From an uncultured Kiritimatiellota bacterium (GTDB lineage: Bacteria; Verrucomicrobiota; Kiritimatiellia; RFP12; UBA1067): DNA of 9,453 nt. Shown here piece by piece: positions 1-6,696 of the stretch. The DNA is taken from the NCBI GenBank assembly GCA_934667295.1, contig CAKULR010000056.1:1-9453 (forward strand), given 5' to 3'. How positions within the stretch are numbered: position 1 is the first letter of the stretch; the number at the start of each line of letters is the position of its first letter. A program made the translations under genes and the position numbers. The notes under the pieces are model-generated. The model was given only the letters and a program-made list of their open reading frames with translations. It made no database searches and was not told the DNA's origin.

Positions 1-103
1 GCATGTTTGGGGCGGGCCTGTCCGCCCAGTCGGTCGCAACAAGTTGCGACCCTCCCGTGTTCGACCGCCACGCGCCGAGGGCGGCGCGGGTACTTCGCGC
101 GCC
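1..103. repeat. Direct repeat copy 1 (103 bases, with two hairpins)
   Basis: This stretch recurs in the same orientation at 600-702. By hand alignment I count six substitutions and no gaps over 103 bases. Two palindromes sit inside it: a perfect 9-base stem (GGTCGCAAC / GTTGCGACC, 32-40 and 43-51, only AA between) and a GC-rich 7-base stem with a 4-base loop (CGCGCCG / CGGCGCG, 71-77 and 82-88). It starts at the window edge, so the unit may extend leftwards. Open frames through it are rich in Arg and differ by frame, so it does not look coding. It resembles a dispersed extragenic palindromic element; its function is unknown. Confidence 0.85.
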
Positions 104-141
104 ATCCCACCATCTATGCCGTTCCGGGGTTCGAAAGGCAT

Positions 142-349
142 CGTTCCGAAGTGAAATCCCACAATCTTCCTAGCCCTCAACTTGGACATCGAATACACTG
201 ATGAGATTTCTATGCGTAAGAAATACTGTTCCGTATCACGAATGGCATAATTCGCAAATACAACACAAACCAAATCATATCCTAAACAATAGCGCGTTCA
301 CTCTTTCGACTAAAGACAGGAGATCTATGCGGGATTTCACTTCGGAACG
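142..349. repeat. 19-base perfect inverted repeat with arms 170 bases apart
   Basis: The left arm at 142-160 (CGTTCCGAAGTGAAATCCC) is the exact reverse complement of the right arm at 331-349. The bases directly outside and inside the arms do not continue the pairing. The enclosed 170 bases are AT-rich and non-coding. The arrangement could be terminal repeats of a tiny non-autonomous element or two opposed copies of a dispersed repeat. No target-site duplication is obvious at the arm ends. Confidence 0.7.
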
Positions 350-454
350 CTCCAACGCGAAGTTCTGAGTGTCGTGGGATTATGGTGCGGAAACGTGGTC
401 GAGACATGCGAAGCACACCTTTTCCCGATCTCCTTCCGTGACGCCCGAAGGGCG

Positions 455-576
455 TTTCTGTGTATTCCGTGGTAAAGAATTCCACTCCCAAGTGAACAAA
501 ACATGGATGAAACAGCGCGTGAGCCAATCTCAAAGCCATTCTCCGTGTCCCCGTGTCTCCGCGTGCTCAGTGTTAA
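455..576. repeat. Degenerate CTCCGTGT-type micro-repeats
   Basis: At 541-576 four units run in a row with a period of 8 to 9 bases (CTCCGTGT, CCCCGTGT, CTCCGCGTG, CTCAGTGT), ending in TAA. A related stretch lies at 455-476 (TTCTGTGTATTCCGTGG). On the minus strand the unit reads ACACGGAG. From memory, ACACGGAG/CACAGAGA-type intergenic repeats occur in many unrelated environmental bacteria, sometimes near GxxExxY-family genes. No such gene is visible here. The role is unknown. Confidence 0.6.
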
Positions 577-599
577 CCGGCCGGAGGCTGAAATGTACC

Positions 600-702
600 G
601 CATGTTGGGGGCGGGCCTGTCCGTCCAGTCGGTCGCAACAAGTTGCGACCCTCCCGCGTTCGGACGCCACGCGCCGAGGGCGGCGCGGGGACTTCGCGCG
701 CC
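600..702. repeat. Direct repeat copy 2 (103 bases, with two hairpins)
   Basis: Second copy of the element at 1-103, same orientation. The 9-base palindrome (631-639 and 642-650) is perfectly kept, as is the GC-rich 7-base hairpin (670-676 and 681-687). The six substitutions all fall outside the stems, which suggests the hairpins matter or the copies are recent. It ends about 70 bases past the stop of the membrane-protein gene (774-1547), on the far side of the putative terminator at 725-749. Confidence 0.85.
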
Positions 703-724
703 GGGCCTTTTAGCCAACTCCTGA

Positions 725-749
725 CAAACGCCGCCACCGGGAATGGCGG
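725..749 (-). terminator. Putative intrinsic terminator of the minus-strand operon
   Basis: Read on the minus strand, CCGCCA and TGGCGG form a 6-base GC-rich stem (749-744 and 736-731) with a 7-base loop, followed two bases later by a short T run (TTTG). It begins about 25 bases after the stop of the last gene, where an operon terminator would be expected. The T tract is short, so termination could be weak or Rho-assisted. Confidence 0.45.
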
Positions 750-773
750 TGAAGGGCCGACGCTTCGCGCCCG

Positions 774-1547
774 TCAATCTTCGGGCGGCGGTTCAATCTC
801 GGAATGGTAGATCCTGTGCGCCTGGTAGATTGCGAGGAGGGCGAAGAGGGCGATCATCATCTCGCCGCCCTCCTCCAGGGCCGTGAAGAGGGCCGAGACC
901 GAATCGACCGTATCGGACTTCGAAAGCCCGCGCGCATGGCGGATCCAGGCCGGCATGCGGTCGCAGAGCTGTACCATCACGCCGGACGTGCCGAAGCAGC
1001 ACATCGTCCACGCGACGGGATGGAGCGCGAAGAACCCCTTCACGAGCTGCGGGAAGAAGTACGCGAGCAGGGCCGCGAAGACGCCGAAGAACGCCCCGAA
1101 GTAGAACAGCACGAACGCCTTCGCCGCAAGCGGCGCCCCGGCGTTCGTGAGGAAGCGCATCTTGAAGGGCGTGCCCGTGAGCGACGTGCCGTTCGGCTTC
1201 ACGAGGCCGTACACGCTACCGTCCGCGTTCACGACTTCGGGGAAAAGGGCGCGCATCGCCAGAACGTGCAGATCCAGCTCCTTGACGACCGCCATGACCG
1301 CCACGCAGGAGACGGCCGCGCAGAGAAGCGCCCGACGGCGGGGCGAACCCGTGAAGGGGCATTTCCACCACACGAGCGGCACGATGGCCGCGAAGAACGG
1401 CACCGTCGCGAGCTCGAACGGCGAATAGCCGTTCGCATCGAAGAACCGGCGGAGCGCCGCCGGCTCCATCGCCGCCCAGATGGCGAGCAGCGCGAGCAGG
1501 CAGAGTACGAAAAGGGCGGGACCGACCAGATAGGGTTTGAGTTTCAT
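774..1547 (-). CDS. Polytopic membrane protein of unknown function (KELDLH / EEGGE motifs)
   Basis: A 257-residue integral membrane protein with about six hydrophobic segments (roughly 7-27, 45-61, 72-95, 143-166, 172-195, 219-241). Charged residues sit inside or at the edge of membrane segments: K89-E90-L-D92-L-H94 at the end of the third and E225-E226-G-G-E229 in the last, plus H176 and D196. I recall other bacterial membrane proteins with an R/K-E-x-D-x-H segment followed by a late E-E-x-x-E segment, but I cannot name the family or give it a function. The ATG at 1547 is preferred over an in-frame ATG at 1565 because AAGAGAGG stands five bases upstream of it. It lies 21 bases after the acyl-CoA synthetase gene and is probably co-transcribed with it, so a role on lipids or acyl groups is possible but only inferred. 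Confidence 0.85.
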   Translation of the reverse strand: MKLKPYLVGPALFVLCLLALLAIWAAMEPAALRRFFDANGYSPFELATVPFFAAIVPLVWWKCPFTGSPRRRALLCAAVSCVAVMAVVKELDLHVLAMRALFPEVVNADGSVYGLVKPNGTSLTGTPFKMRFLTNAGAPLAAKAFVLFYFGAFFGVFAALLAYFFPQLVKGFFALHPVAWTMCCFGTSGVMVQLCDRMPAWIRHARGLSKSDTVDSVSALFTALEEGGEMMIALFALLAIYQAHRIYHSEIEPPPED

Positions 1548-1552
1548 GTGCG

Positions 1553-1560
1553 CCTCTCTT
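1553..1560 (-). promoter_or_regulatory. Ribosome binding site deciding the membrane-protein start
   Basis: AAGAGAGG on the minus strand, five bases before the ATG at 1547. It lies inside the reading frame of the alternative upstream ATG (1565), which has no comparable site, so the downstream start is favoured. Confidence 0.65.
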
Positions 1561-1568
1561 GCCATTTG

Positions 1569-3257
1569 CTATTCGTCGAGCTTGCCCTTGTAGGCCACGC
1601 GGCGGACCTTCTGGATGGACGTGCGCTCCAGCGGCTCCTTCGAGACGACGACCTTGCGGACACGCTTGTAGTCCGCAAGGTGCTGGCACTGCGCGTGGAC
1701 GCGGCTCTGCGCGATCTTCTCGGCCTCCGCCCACGGCATCTCCACGCCGCCGTTCATCTCCTTGAGGAGGTCCGTGTTCGGATGGACGACGCACCCGACC
1801 TTCTCGCCGGGGATGCCGCCCGTCGTGTAGCCGACCACCACGCAGTCCGCCACGACCGGATCGGCCCCGATGCGGCCCTCCACCTCCTCCGGGTAGATGT
1901 TCTTGCCCTCGCGGTTCACGATGAGCGCCTTCTTGCGTCCACGAATCGAGATGAGGCCGACCTCGTCGATGGAGGCGAGGTCGCCCGTCTTGAGCCAGTC
2001 GCCGTCGAACGCCTCCGCCGTCGCCGCCTCGTTGTGCCAGTAGCCCTTCATCGTGATCGGGCCCCTGACCTGCAGCTCGCCCACGCCCTGCTCGTTCTGG
2101 TCCGCCAGGCGGATCTCGATGTTCGCGAGCTTGAGGCCGATCGTGCCGATCTTCGCGACCTTCGGCCCCGCGATGGAGACGACGGGCGAACATTCCGTGA
2201 GGCCGTAGCCCTCCAGGACCGGCATCCCGAGGCGGCGGTAGCCCTCCAGGACGTGCTTCGGGCACGGCGCGCCGCCCACGATCATGAACCGGAGGCGTCC
2301 GCCCAGCCCCTTGCGCACGTTGTGCCGCACGAGACCGCCCAGGCCGACCTTCATCAGGAAGCGGGCCTTCTTCGACGCCTTGATCTTCGCGTCGATGCGG
2401 TCGAACATCTTCTCCGCGAGGAGCGGCACGCTCATCACGATCGTCGGCCGCAGCACGCGGATGTCCTCGCCGATCGTGTAGAGCGAGCGGACGAACGCCA
2501 TCTGGCAGCCCCGGAAGAGGCCGAGGACGAAGTTCGTGCAGAACGAGAACGCATGGAAGAGCGGCAGCACGACGAGGAGCGTGTCGTTGCCGTCCACCGT
2601 CATGTCGTCGAACGCCTCCAGCGCGCCGCCGATGTCCGAGACGAAGTTCGCGTGCGTGAGCATCGCGCCCTTCGGCTTGCCCGTCGTGCCCGACGTGTAG
2701 ATGATCGAAGCGACGTCCTCCTCCTGCGCGACGTGCGTCCCGTACCAGGCCCCGCGCCCGGCGGCCCGCTTCACGGTTTCCGGATCGCTCCTGAGCGCCA
2801 CGTAGTCGAAGACGGGGACGTCGCCCAGGGGCTCGCAGTCGCCCTTGCGGCCGTCCACCAGCACGACGGCGCGCAGGTCGGGCAGGTCCGGGGCGATGAG
2901 CCGCATAAGGTCGAGGTGCGCCCGGTCCGTCGTGACGACGACGGCGCCGGAGTCCTTCAGGATGTACTCCACCTCGGCGCTGTGGAGCTTCGGGTCGAGC
3001 GGCACCACGCCCACCCCCGCACCGCTGCACGCGAGGTAGGCCTCCATCCACTCGGGACGGTTCGGCAGCATGAGCGCGACGTTCTCGGCGCGCGGACGCA
3101 GCGCGAAGCGCGGACCATACGCCTCGGCGACCGTGCGCACGCCGGCGAGGAAGTCCGCCCAGCTGCGCGCATGCCAGTCCTTGGCCTCAAAGTAGCGAAG
3201 CGCCGTGGCCTGTGGCGTCTCCTGGGCAAACTTCTCAAGATATGAGCGGATTGTCAT
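1569..3257 (-). CDS. AMP-forming acyl-CoA synthetase (long-chain fatty acid--CoA ligase family)
   Basis: A 562-residue member of the ANL adenylate-forming superfamily. These enzymes activate a carboxylic acid with ATP to an acyl-AMP and pass it to coenzyme A. Hallmarks in order: the P-loop-like YTSGTTGKPKG (187-197), GYGLTE (350-355), LKTGD (422-426) with the adenosine-binding aspartate, the hinge region RGRKK (439-443), GKNIYPEEVE (451-460), and a C-terminal lysine in TSIQKVRR (K550) at the place of the catalytic A10 lysine. The full-length N- and C-terminal domains are present and there is no signal peptide, so it should be cytoplasmic or membrane-peripheral. Length and motifs fit FadD-like long-chain ligases, but the acid cannot be read from sequence; aryl or medium-chain acids remain possible. 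The ATG at 3257 has GGGAG six bases upstream; the frame stays open further upstream but has no comparable site. It has its own promoter and precedes a membrane protein by 21 bases. Confidence 0.93.
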   Translation of the reverse strand: MTIRSYLEKFAQETPQATALRYFEAKDWHARSWADFLAGVRTVAEAYGPRFALRPRAENVALMLPNRPEWMEAYLACSGAGVGVVPLDPKLHSAEVEYILKDSGAVVVTTDRAHLDLMRLIAPDLPDLRAVVLVDGRKGDCEPLGDVPVFDYVALRSDPETVKRAAGRGAWYGTHVAQEEDVASIIYTSGTTGKPKGAMLTHANFVSDIGGALEAFDDMTVDGNDTLLVVLPLFHAFSFCTNFVLGLFRGCQMAFVRSLYTIGEDIRVLRPTIVMSVPLLAEKMFDRIDAKIKASKKARFLMKVGLGGLVRHNVRKGLGGRLRFMIVGGAPCPKHVLEGYRRLGMPVLEGYGLTECSPVVSIAGPKVAKIGTIGLKLANIEIRLADQNEQGVGELQVRGPITMKGYWHNEAATAEAFDGDWLKTGDLASIDEVGLISIRGRKKALIVNREGKNIYPEEVEGRIGADPVVADCVVVGYTTGGIPGEKVGCVVHPNTDLLKEMNGGVEMPWAEAEKIAQSRVHAQCQHLADYKRVRKVVVSKEPLERTSIQKVRRVAYKGKLDE

Positions 3258-3263
3258 GTGATG

Positions 3264-3270
3264 CTCCCTT
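3264..3270 (-). promoter_or_regulatory. Ribosome binding site of the acyl-CoA synthetase gene
   Basis: AAGGGAG on the minus strand, six bases before the ATG at 3257. It fixes this start, since the open frame extends several hundred bases further upstream, antiparallel to nothing but through the apbE gene in another frame. Confidence 0.7.
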
Positions 3271-3282
3271 TCTCTCGTGAAA

Positions 3283-3311
3283 ACTATACCATATCCAGGC
3301 ACGCGCCTCAA
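3283..3311 (-). promoter_or_regulatory. Putative extended -10 sigma-70 promoter for the acyl-CoA synthetase gene
   Basis: On the minus strand, TTGAGG (3311-3306) and TATAGT (3288-3283) are separated by exactly 17 bases, and the -10 is preceded by TGG, giving an extended -10 (TGnTATAGT). The -10 matches the consensus in five of six bases and the -35 in four of six. Start of transcription would fall about 19 bases before the ATG, leaving room for the GGGAG ribosome binding site. The -35 overlaps the TGA stop of apbE (3308-3310). It lies in the only sizeable gap of the operon. Promoter consensus for this organism is unknown. Confidence 0.6.
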
Positions 3312-4162
3312 GGGACGCGGCCGAATTCCGTCAAAGGATCCCGCAGGCGGTCCAGCCACGGACGCTGCGCGCGCGCGACGAGCACGCCCGCCTCCAGTTC
3401 GCGGCACGCCGCCTCCAGCTCCCGCGCGCCGAGCGCGAGCGCGGCCGTCGAGAGCGCGTCGGCCACCGCGCCCGTCCGGGCCCGGCTCCAGCTCTGCGCC
3501 CACCGCACGGCGGGGCCGCCCCGCCGTACGTCGAAGATGTGTTCGCCGCGCACCTCGAACCCGCTCCCCGAGAGGGCGCCGTCCGAAAGGCGCAGCACCG
3601 TCTGCCGCCGCGTCCGCCCCTTCCAGCGCCCCCCGACGCCGAGAGTCCACGGTCCGCCGCTGATCACCTGCGTCGAGGAACCGGCGTCCAGCAGCCAGTC
3701 GTGGAGGTCGAACTGCTCGGAGCGGAGGATTTCCGCACAGGCATCGAGCGCATACCCCTTGCCGATGCCGCCGAAGTCGAGCGCGACGGGCCCCTTCCGC
3801 ACGCCGACGCGCACGTGTTCCACGTCGATCGTCAGTTCCGCGAAGTTCCGCCGCTCCACCGTCGGGTCGAACGCGCCGCCCGTCGCGGCGCAGACCCGCG
3901 CGCTCGCCACGAGGACGTCCATCGTCTCACGCGCCACCGTCGCCACGCCGCCGTCCGGGAGCCCCCGGATCACCGCCACGTCGCTCGTGTCGTTGAAGCG
4001 CGTGAGCAGCAGCTCCAGCTCGTCGATCCGGGCGAAGCAGGCCGCGACCGCGGCGCCGCACAGCGCCTCGTCCTCATTTAAGCCAAAGGACACCGAGAAC
4101 TCGGTGTCCATGGCCTTGTGGGAGAACTTTCTCACGTCAGCGCTTTGTTTCCCGTTTTGCAC
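3308..4162 (-). CDS. apbE: ApbE-family FAD:protein FMN transferase
   Basis: A 284-residue ApbE-type flavin transferase, which splits FAD and attaches FMN through a phosphoester to a Thr/Ser of redox proteins such as RnfG, RnfD, NqrB/C or FMN-binding-domain reductases. Family motifs: HKAMDT (15-20, usually H-x-AMGT), TSDVAVI (59-65), GAFDPTV (96-102), DFGGIGKGYALD (129-140), HIFDVRRG (208-215, usually HIxDPRTG) and the metal-binding TGAVADALSTAALALG (230-245). The usual GGN after the GYA motif is replaced by GSSTQVISGG (161-170). No signal peptide or lipobox is seen, unlike the many exported ApbE lipoproteins, so it may act in the cytoplasm. The start is uncertain: the GTG at 4162 overlaps the cytochrome gene by 26 bases, while the GTG at 4135 begins one base after the cytochrome stop. 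Both keep the first motif, and neither has a good Shine-Dalgarno, which points to translational coupling. Confidence 0.92.
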   Translation of the reverse strand: MQNGKQSADVRKFSHKAMDTEFSVSFGLNEDEALCGAAVAACFARIDELELLLTRFNDTSDVAVIRGLPDGGVATVARETMDVLVASARVCAATGGAFDPTVERRNFAELTIDVEHVRVGVRKGPVALDFGGIGKGYALDACAEILRSEQFDLHDWLLDAGSSTQVISGGPWTLGVGGRWKGRTRRQTVLRLSDGALSGSGFEVRGEHIFDVRRGGPAVRWAQSWSRARTGAVADALSTAALALGARELEAACRELEAGVLVARAQRPWLDRLRDPLTEFGRVP

Positions 4163-6695
4163 CCTTCAGGCAGAGTCCGCACACGAGCGCGCTCACGGCC
4201 GCGAAGGCGAGCGCCACGCACCGGTGGCTCCACAGCAGCACGTCCTGTCCGTGGCTGCCGAACACCGTCATCATCGGCATCACCGCCGTGAACACCGTCC
4301 CCGCCGCGAAGAGCACCCAGAGCGCCCACGCGAGGGACATCCAGAGGTTTCGTTCCGTGCGCTCCGCCGCGCGCATCCCCGCGATCAGGACGACGCTTGC
4401 CGCGAAGCCGCCGCCCGCGACCATGTGGAGGACGAGCCCCCAGCCCGTCATCGCCCCGCAGAGCCAGCCGACGACGCCCGACAGGGCGAGGTAGCCGAGG
4501 CAGCAGACGAAGCCGACATCGACGATCCACTTCGCGAAGCCCCAGATGAAGTCGTCCGAGTTGTCCGAGATCCACCGCCCCAACCTGTTCAGCGCCACGG
4601 CCGCCGCCGCCGCCGCGAAGAGGCAGAGGAGGCCGAAGACCGTCCAGAGGAACACCTTGAAGAGCGGGCGCATCGCGAACGTCGTCCCGAGCGTCGCGTA
4701 GTAGAAGCCGTCCACCCCCAGCAGCTCGGCCTGGGAAACCAAAGGCGCCTCGACGTCCTGCACCGGACCCGTCGGTGCGATCTTCCCGAGGAAGAACGCC
4801 GAATCGGCGGTGTGGCACGCCGCGCACTTGGCCGGCGCCGCCCCGCGCGCCTGGCGCGCCGCGCGCACGTCGTGCCCGACCGGCCAGGAGACCGGCTGCG
4901 CCTCGGGCGCGCCCGGCGTCCTGACAAGCGCACCGTCCGCGCCGAGGGAGAAGACAAGCCCGCTCGCGACGTAACGCACGTCCTTGCCCGCATGGACGAG
5001 CGCCCGGCGCACCATCTCCTCCGTGAACGGCCGGTCGGCGTCCTTGACCTTTGCGTACTGCGCAAGCGTCCAGGCGTCGAGCATCGGCACGAACGCCTTG
5101 CCGTCCGCCGACAGCGTGCCGACGGGGAAGACCTCCGCCGCCGGAGCCGCAACGCCCTCGCACTCCGTCACGCCGCCGTCGCCGCCGATCGTGTAGACCT
5201 TGCCCGCGCGGCACGCGGCGACCTTTTCCTTCGACACGCCGACCTTCGCGTTGAAGAGCGTGGCGAGCAGGTTGCGGAACTCGGCCGCGCAGCGGTCCTC
5301 CGCCGCGATGTAGGGAACCTCGTTCGTGGGCGTGCGGTAGACAAGCACGCCGTCGTCCCGCAGCGTCGTCACGCCCACGGGACCGTCCGTCTCCCTCAGA
5401 AGATCCAGCGCCGCCGTGACCCGTTCGACGACCGTGAACGCCTCCCCCGCGAGCGCGGCGGCCTCGGTGGGCGGAACCGGCTTCAGCGCACCGTCCTTGA
5501 CCGCACGGTAGAAGCCGCTCGGCCACATCATGCGGCGGGGCTCGACGACGCCCTGCGCGTTCTTCACGAAGACGGGTTCGAGGATGGCCGGGCAGTCCGT
5601 CGCCCACTGGGCGCGCCCGTAGACGCCGATGCGGTTGGCGCGCGCCGTGCGCACCTGCGCAAGCCTGCCGCCCTCCGTCACGCCCGCGTGGCAGACCGTA
5701 CAGGCGAGCTTCTGGAAGTGGACGAGCGGGATGCCGGCGTGGACCGGCTTCGGACCCGCCCCGTCCTTCTCAACGTGGCAGGACGCACAGCTCTTCGTCG
5801 CCACGCGGTGGTCCATTCCGTTCTGGTGGCAGTCCACGCACCGCATTCCGCGCTGGAGGTGGACGTCGCCCGAAATCGCGTGGGACGGCATGCCCTTCTG
5901 CGACACGCCGTGGCACGCCAGGCAGTTCTCGTTCTTCGGCTTGCCCACGTTGAAGACGCAGCGCCCCTTGTCGTCGAACTTCGCGGGGTCGTAGGCCGTC
6001 GTCTCGGGGACCTTGAAGAGATGGTCGTCGGGGTTCTCCGCCGCCGCCCCGGTGGCCTCCAGCCGCTCGTTCATGCCGCCCACGGCGGCGAGCCCGGAGG
6101 CCGCCGTCGCGGCGCCCTGCCAGTTCTCGCGCAGCACCTGCCGCGCCCACTCGCTCGAATCGTAGCCCTCCTGCTGGTGGCATGCGAGGCAGTTGGGGCC
6201 GAGCGCGCCCGTCACGAACCAGCGCTGGCGCGCGCCCGCGACCTCGTTGAGCGCGTTCGTGTCGCACGCGATGCCGCCGCCGGGGAAGTGGCGGCCGAAG
6301 AGCTTCGTCCACTGCCAGCAGGACAGGCCCACGTCGCCCGGACGCCGCGCGCCCGCCTGGCCGTGGAGGGAAAGCGGAATCGCCGTGCCGGTCTTCTCGT
6401 CCGCCCAGAACCAGGGCTCGACCGTGACGGAGGACGGCGCGTCGCCCGCGTCCAGCCCCGTGCGGACGTGGCTGCCCCGGTGCATCGAGGCGACGTCGTG
6501 GCACTGCCCGCACGTCTGCGCAAGGGAGATCGGACGCGGGAGGCGGCCGGCGGGGGACACCTTCTCGCCCTCCGCGTCGCGCGGCGCGAGCTTGTGTACG
6601 GGAACCGTGCGGCCCCCGTTCCAGTGCGAGGCCGCAAAACCGGAGAGGCTCGCGAGAGTCAGGGTCGCGAGGCACGCGAGAAGGCTGGTCTTCAT
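4137..6695 (-). CDS. Membrane-anchored seven-haem cytochrome c with C-terminal five-helix domain
   Basis: An 852-residue redox protein. Residues 1-22 form a signal peptide. Seven CXXCH haem c sites follow: 62-66, 169-173, 258-262, 286-290, 303-307, 332-336 and, after a gap of about 290 residues without haem, 624-628. The C-terminal part has five hydrophobic helices (about 680-702, 725-749, 753-774, 786-806, 818-842). H757 in the third and H824 in the fifth could ligate one b-haem, as in quinol-oxidising cytochrome b subunits, but this is inference. The likely role is moving electrons between the quinone pool and periplasmic partners; no substrate site is recognised, and I cannot assign a named family. 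The start at 6695 has AGGAG ten bases upstream and lies one base after the exbD stop. The stop overlaps or abuts apbE. It needs a cytochrome c maturation system, which is not in this window. Confidence 0.88.
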   Translation of the reverse strand: MKTSLLACLATLTLASLSGFAASHWNGGRTVPVHKLAPRDAEGEKVSPAGRLPRPISLAQTCGQCHDVASMHRGSHVRTGLDAGDAPSSVTVEPWFWADEKTGTAIPLSLHGQAGARRPGDVGLSCWQWTKLFGRHFPGGGIACDTNALNEVAGARQRWFVTGALGPNCLACHQQEGYDSSEWARQVLRENWQGAATAASGLAAVGGMNERLEATGAAAENPDDHLFKVPETTAYDPAKFDDKGRCVFNVGKPKNENCLACHGVSQKGMPSHAISGDVHLQRGMRCVDCHQNGMDHRVATKSCASCHVEKDGAGPKPVHAGIPLVHFQKLACTVCHAGVTEGGRLAQVRTARANRIGVYGRAQWATDCPAILEPVFVKNAQGVVEPRRMMWPSGFYRAVKDGALKPVPPTEAAALAGEAFTVVERVTAALDLLRETDGPVGVTTLRDDGVLVYRTPTNEVPYIAAEDRCAAEFRNLLATLFNAKVGVSKEKVAACRAGKVYTIGGDGGVTECEGVAAPAAEVFPVGTLSADGKAFVPMLDAWTLAQYAKVKDADRPFTEEMVRRALVHAGKDVRYVASGLVFSLGADGALVRTPGAPEAQPVSWPVGHDVRAARQARGAAPAKCAACHTADSAFFLGKIAPTGPVQDVEAPLVSQAELLGVDGFYYATLGTTFAMRPLFKVFLWTVFGLLCLFAAAAAAVALNRLGRWISDNSDDFIWGFAKWIVDVGFVCCLGYLALSGVVGWLCGAMTGWGLVLHMVAGGGFAASVVLIAGMRAAERTERNLWMSLAWALWVLFAAGTVFTAVMPMMTVFGSHGQDVLLWSHRCVALAFAAVSALVCGLCLKGAKRETKR

Positions 6696-6696
6696 G

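Larger units (their letters stand above)
104..599. other. Non-coding spacer between the two direct repeats
   Basis: About 500 bases with no convincing gene. Roughly 200-330 is clearly more AT-rich than the rest of the window. A 55-residue frame can be read from an ATG at 201 to a TGA at 366-368, but it has no Shine-Dalgarno sequence and unremarkable composition. The stretch holds a 19-base inverted repeat (142-160 and 331-349), a small hairpin (ACGCCC-GAA-GGGCGT, 441-455) and a run of degenerate 8-base repeats (541-576). I see no RNA gene. It could be decayed mobile or foreign DNA, or simply an intergenic region collecting repeats. Confidence 0.6.

Noticed and set aside
201..368. Possible 55-residue small protein in the AT-rich stretch
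   Set aside because: An ATG-to-TGA frame exists, but there is no Shine-Dalgarno, no hydrophobic or other recognisable pattern, and it crosses the right arm of the inverted repeat.
441..455. Hairpin ACGCCC-GAA-GGGCGT followed by TTTCTG, as a terminator
   Set aside because: The stem is only six bases, no gene on the plus strand ends upstream of it, and the T run is too short.
1..702. CRISPR array or tandem-repeat locus
   Set aside because: Only two long copies, 599 bases apart, with no regular spacers and no cas genes.
337..777. Minus-strand 146-codon and plus-strand 114-codon frames in the repeat region
   Set aside because: They run through direct repeats and micro-repeats, change character at repeat borders, and lack ribosome binding sites.
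1158..1194. Flavinylation acceptor site in the membrane protein (SLTGTPF, residues 122-128)
   Set aside because: It superficially resembles S/T-G-A-T, but the third and fourth positions do not fit and the protein has no FMN-binding domain features.
1216..3051. Minus-strand 611-codon frame within the acyl-CoA synthetase gene
   Set aside because: It is a frame-shifted reading of that gene (Gly/Arg-rich, no motifs), while the correct frame has all adenylation signatures.
804..3245. Very long plus-strand open frame (813 codons) opposite the acyl-CoA synthetase and membrane protein genes
   Set aside because: It is antisense to two genes with clear motifs. Its protein is dominated by Arg, Asp, His and Val without domains, as expected for the complement of a GC-rich gene.
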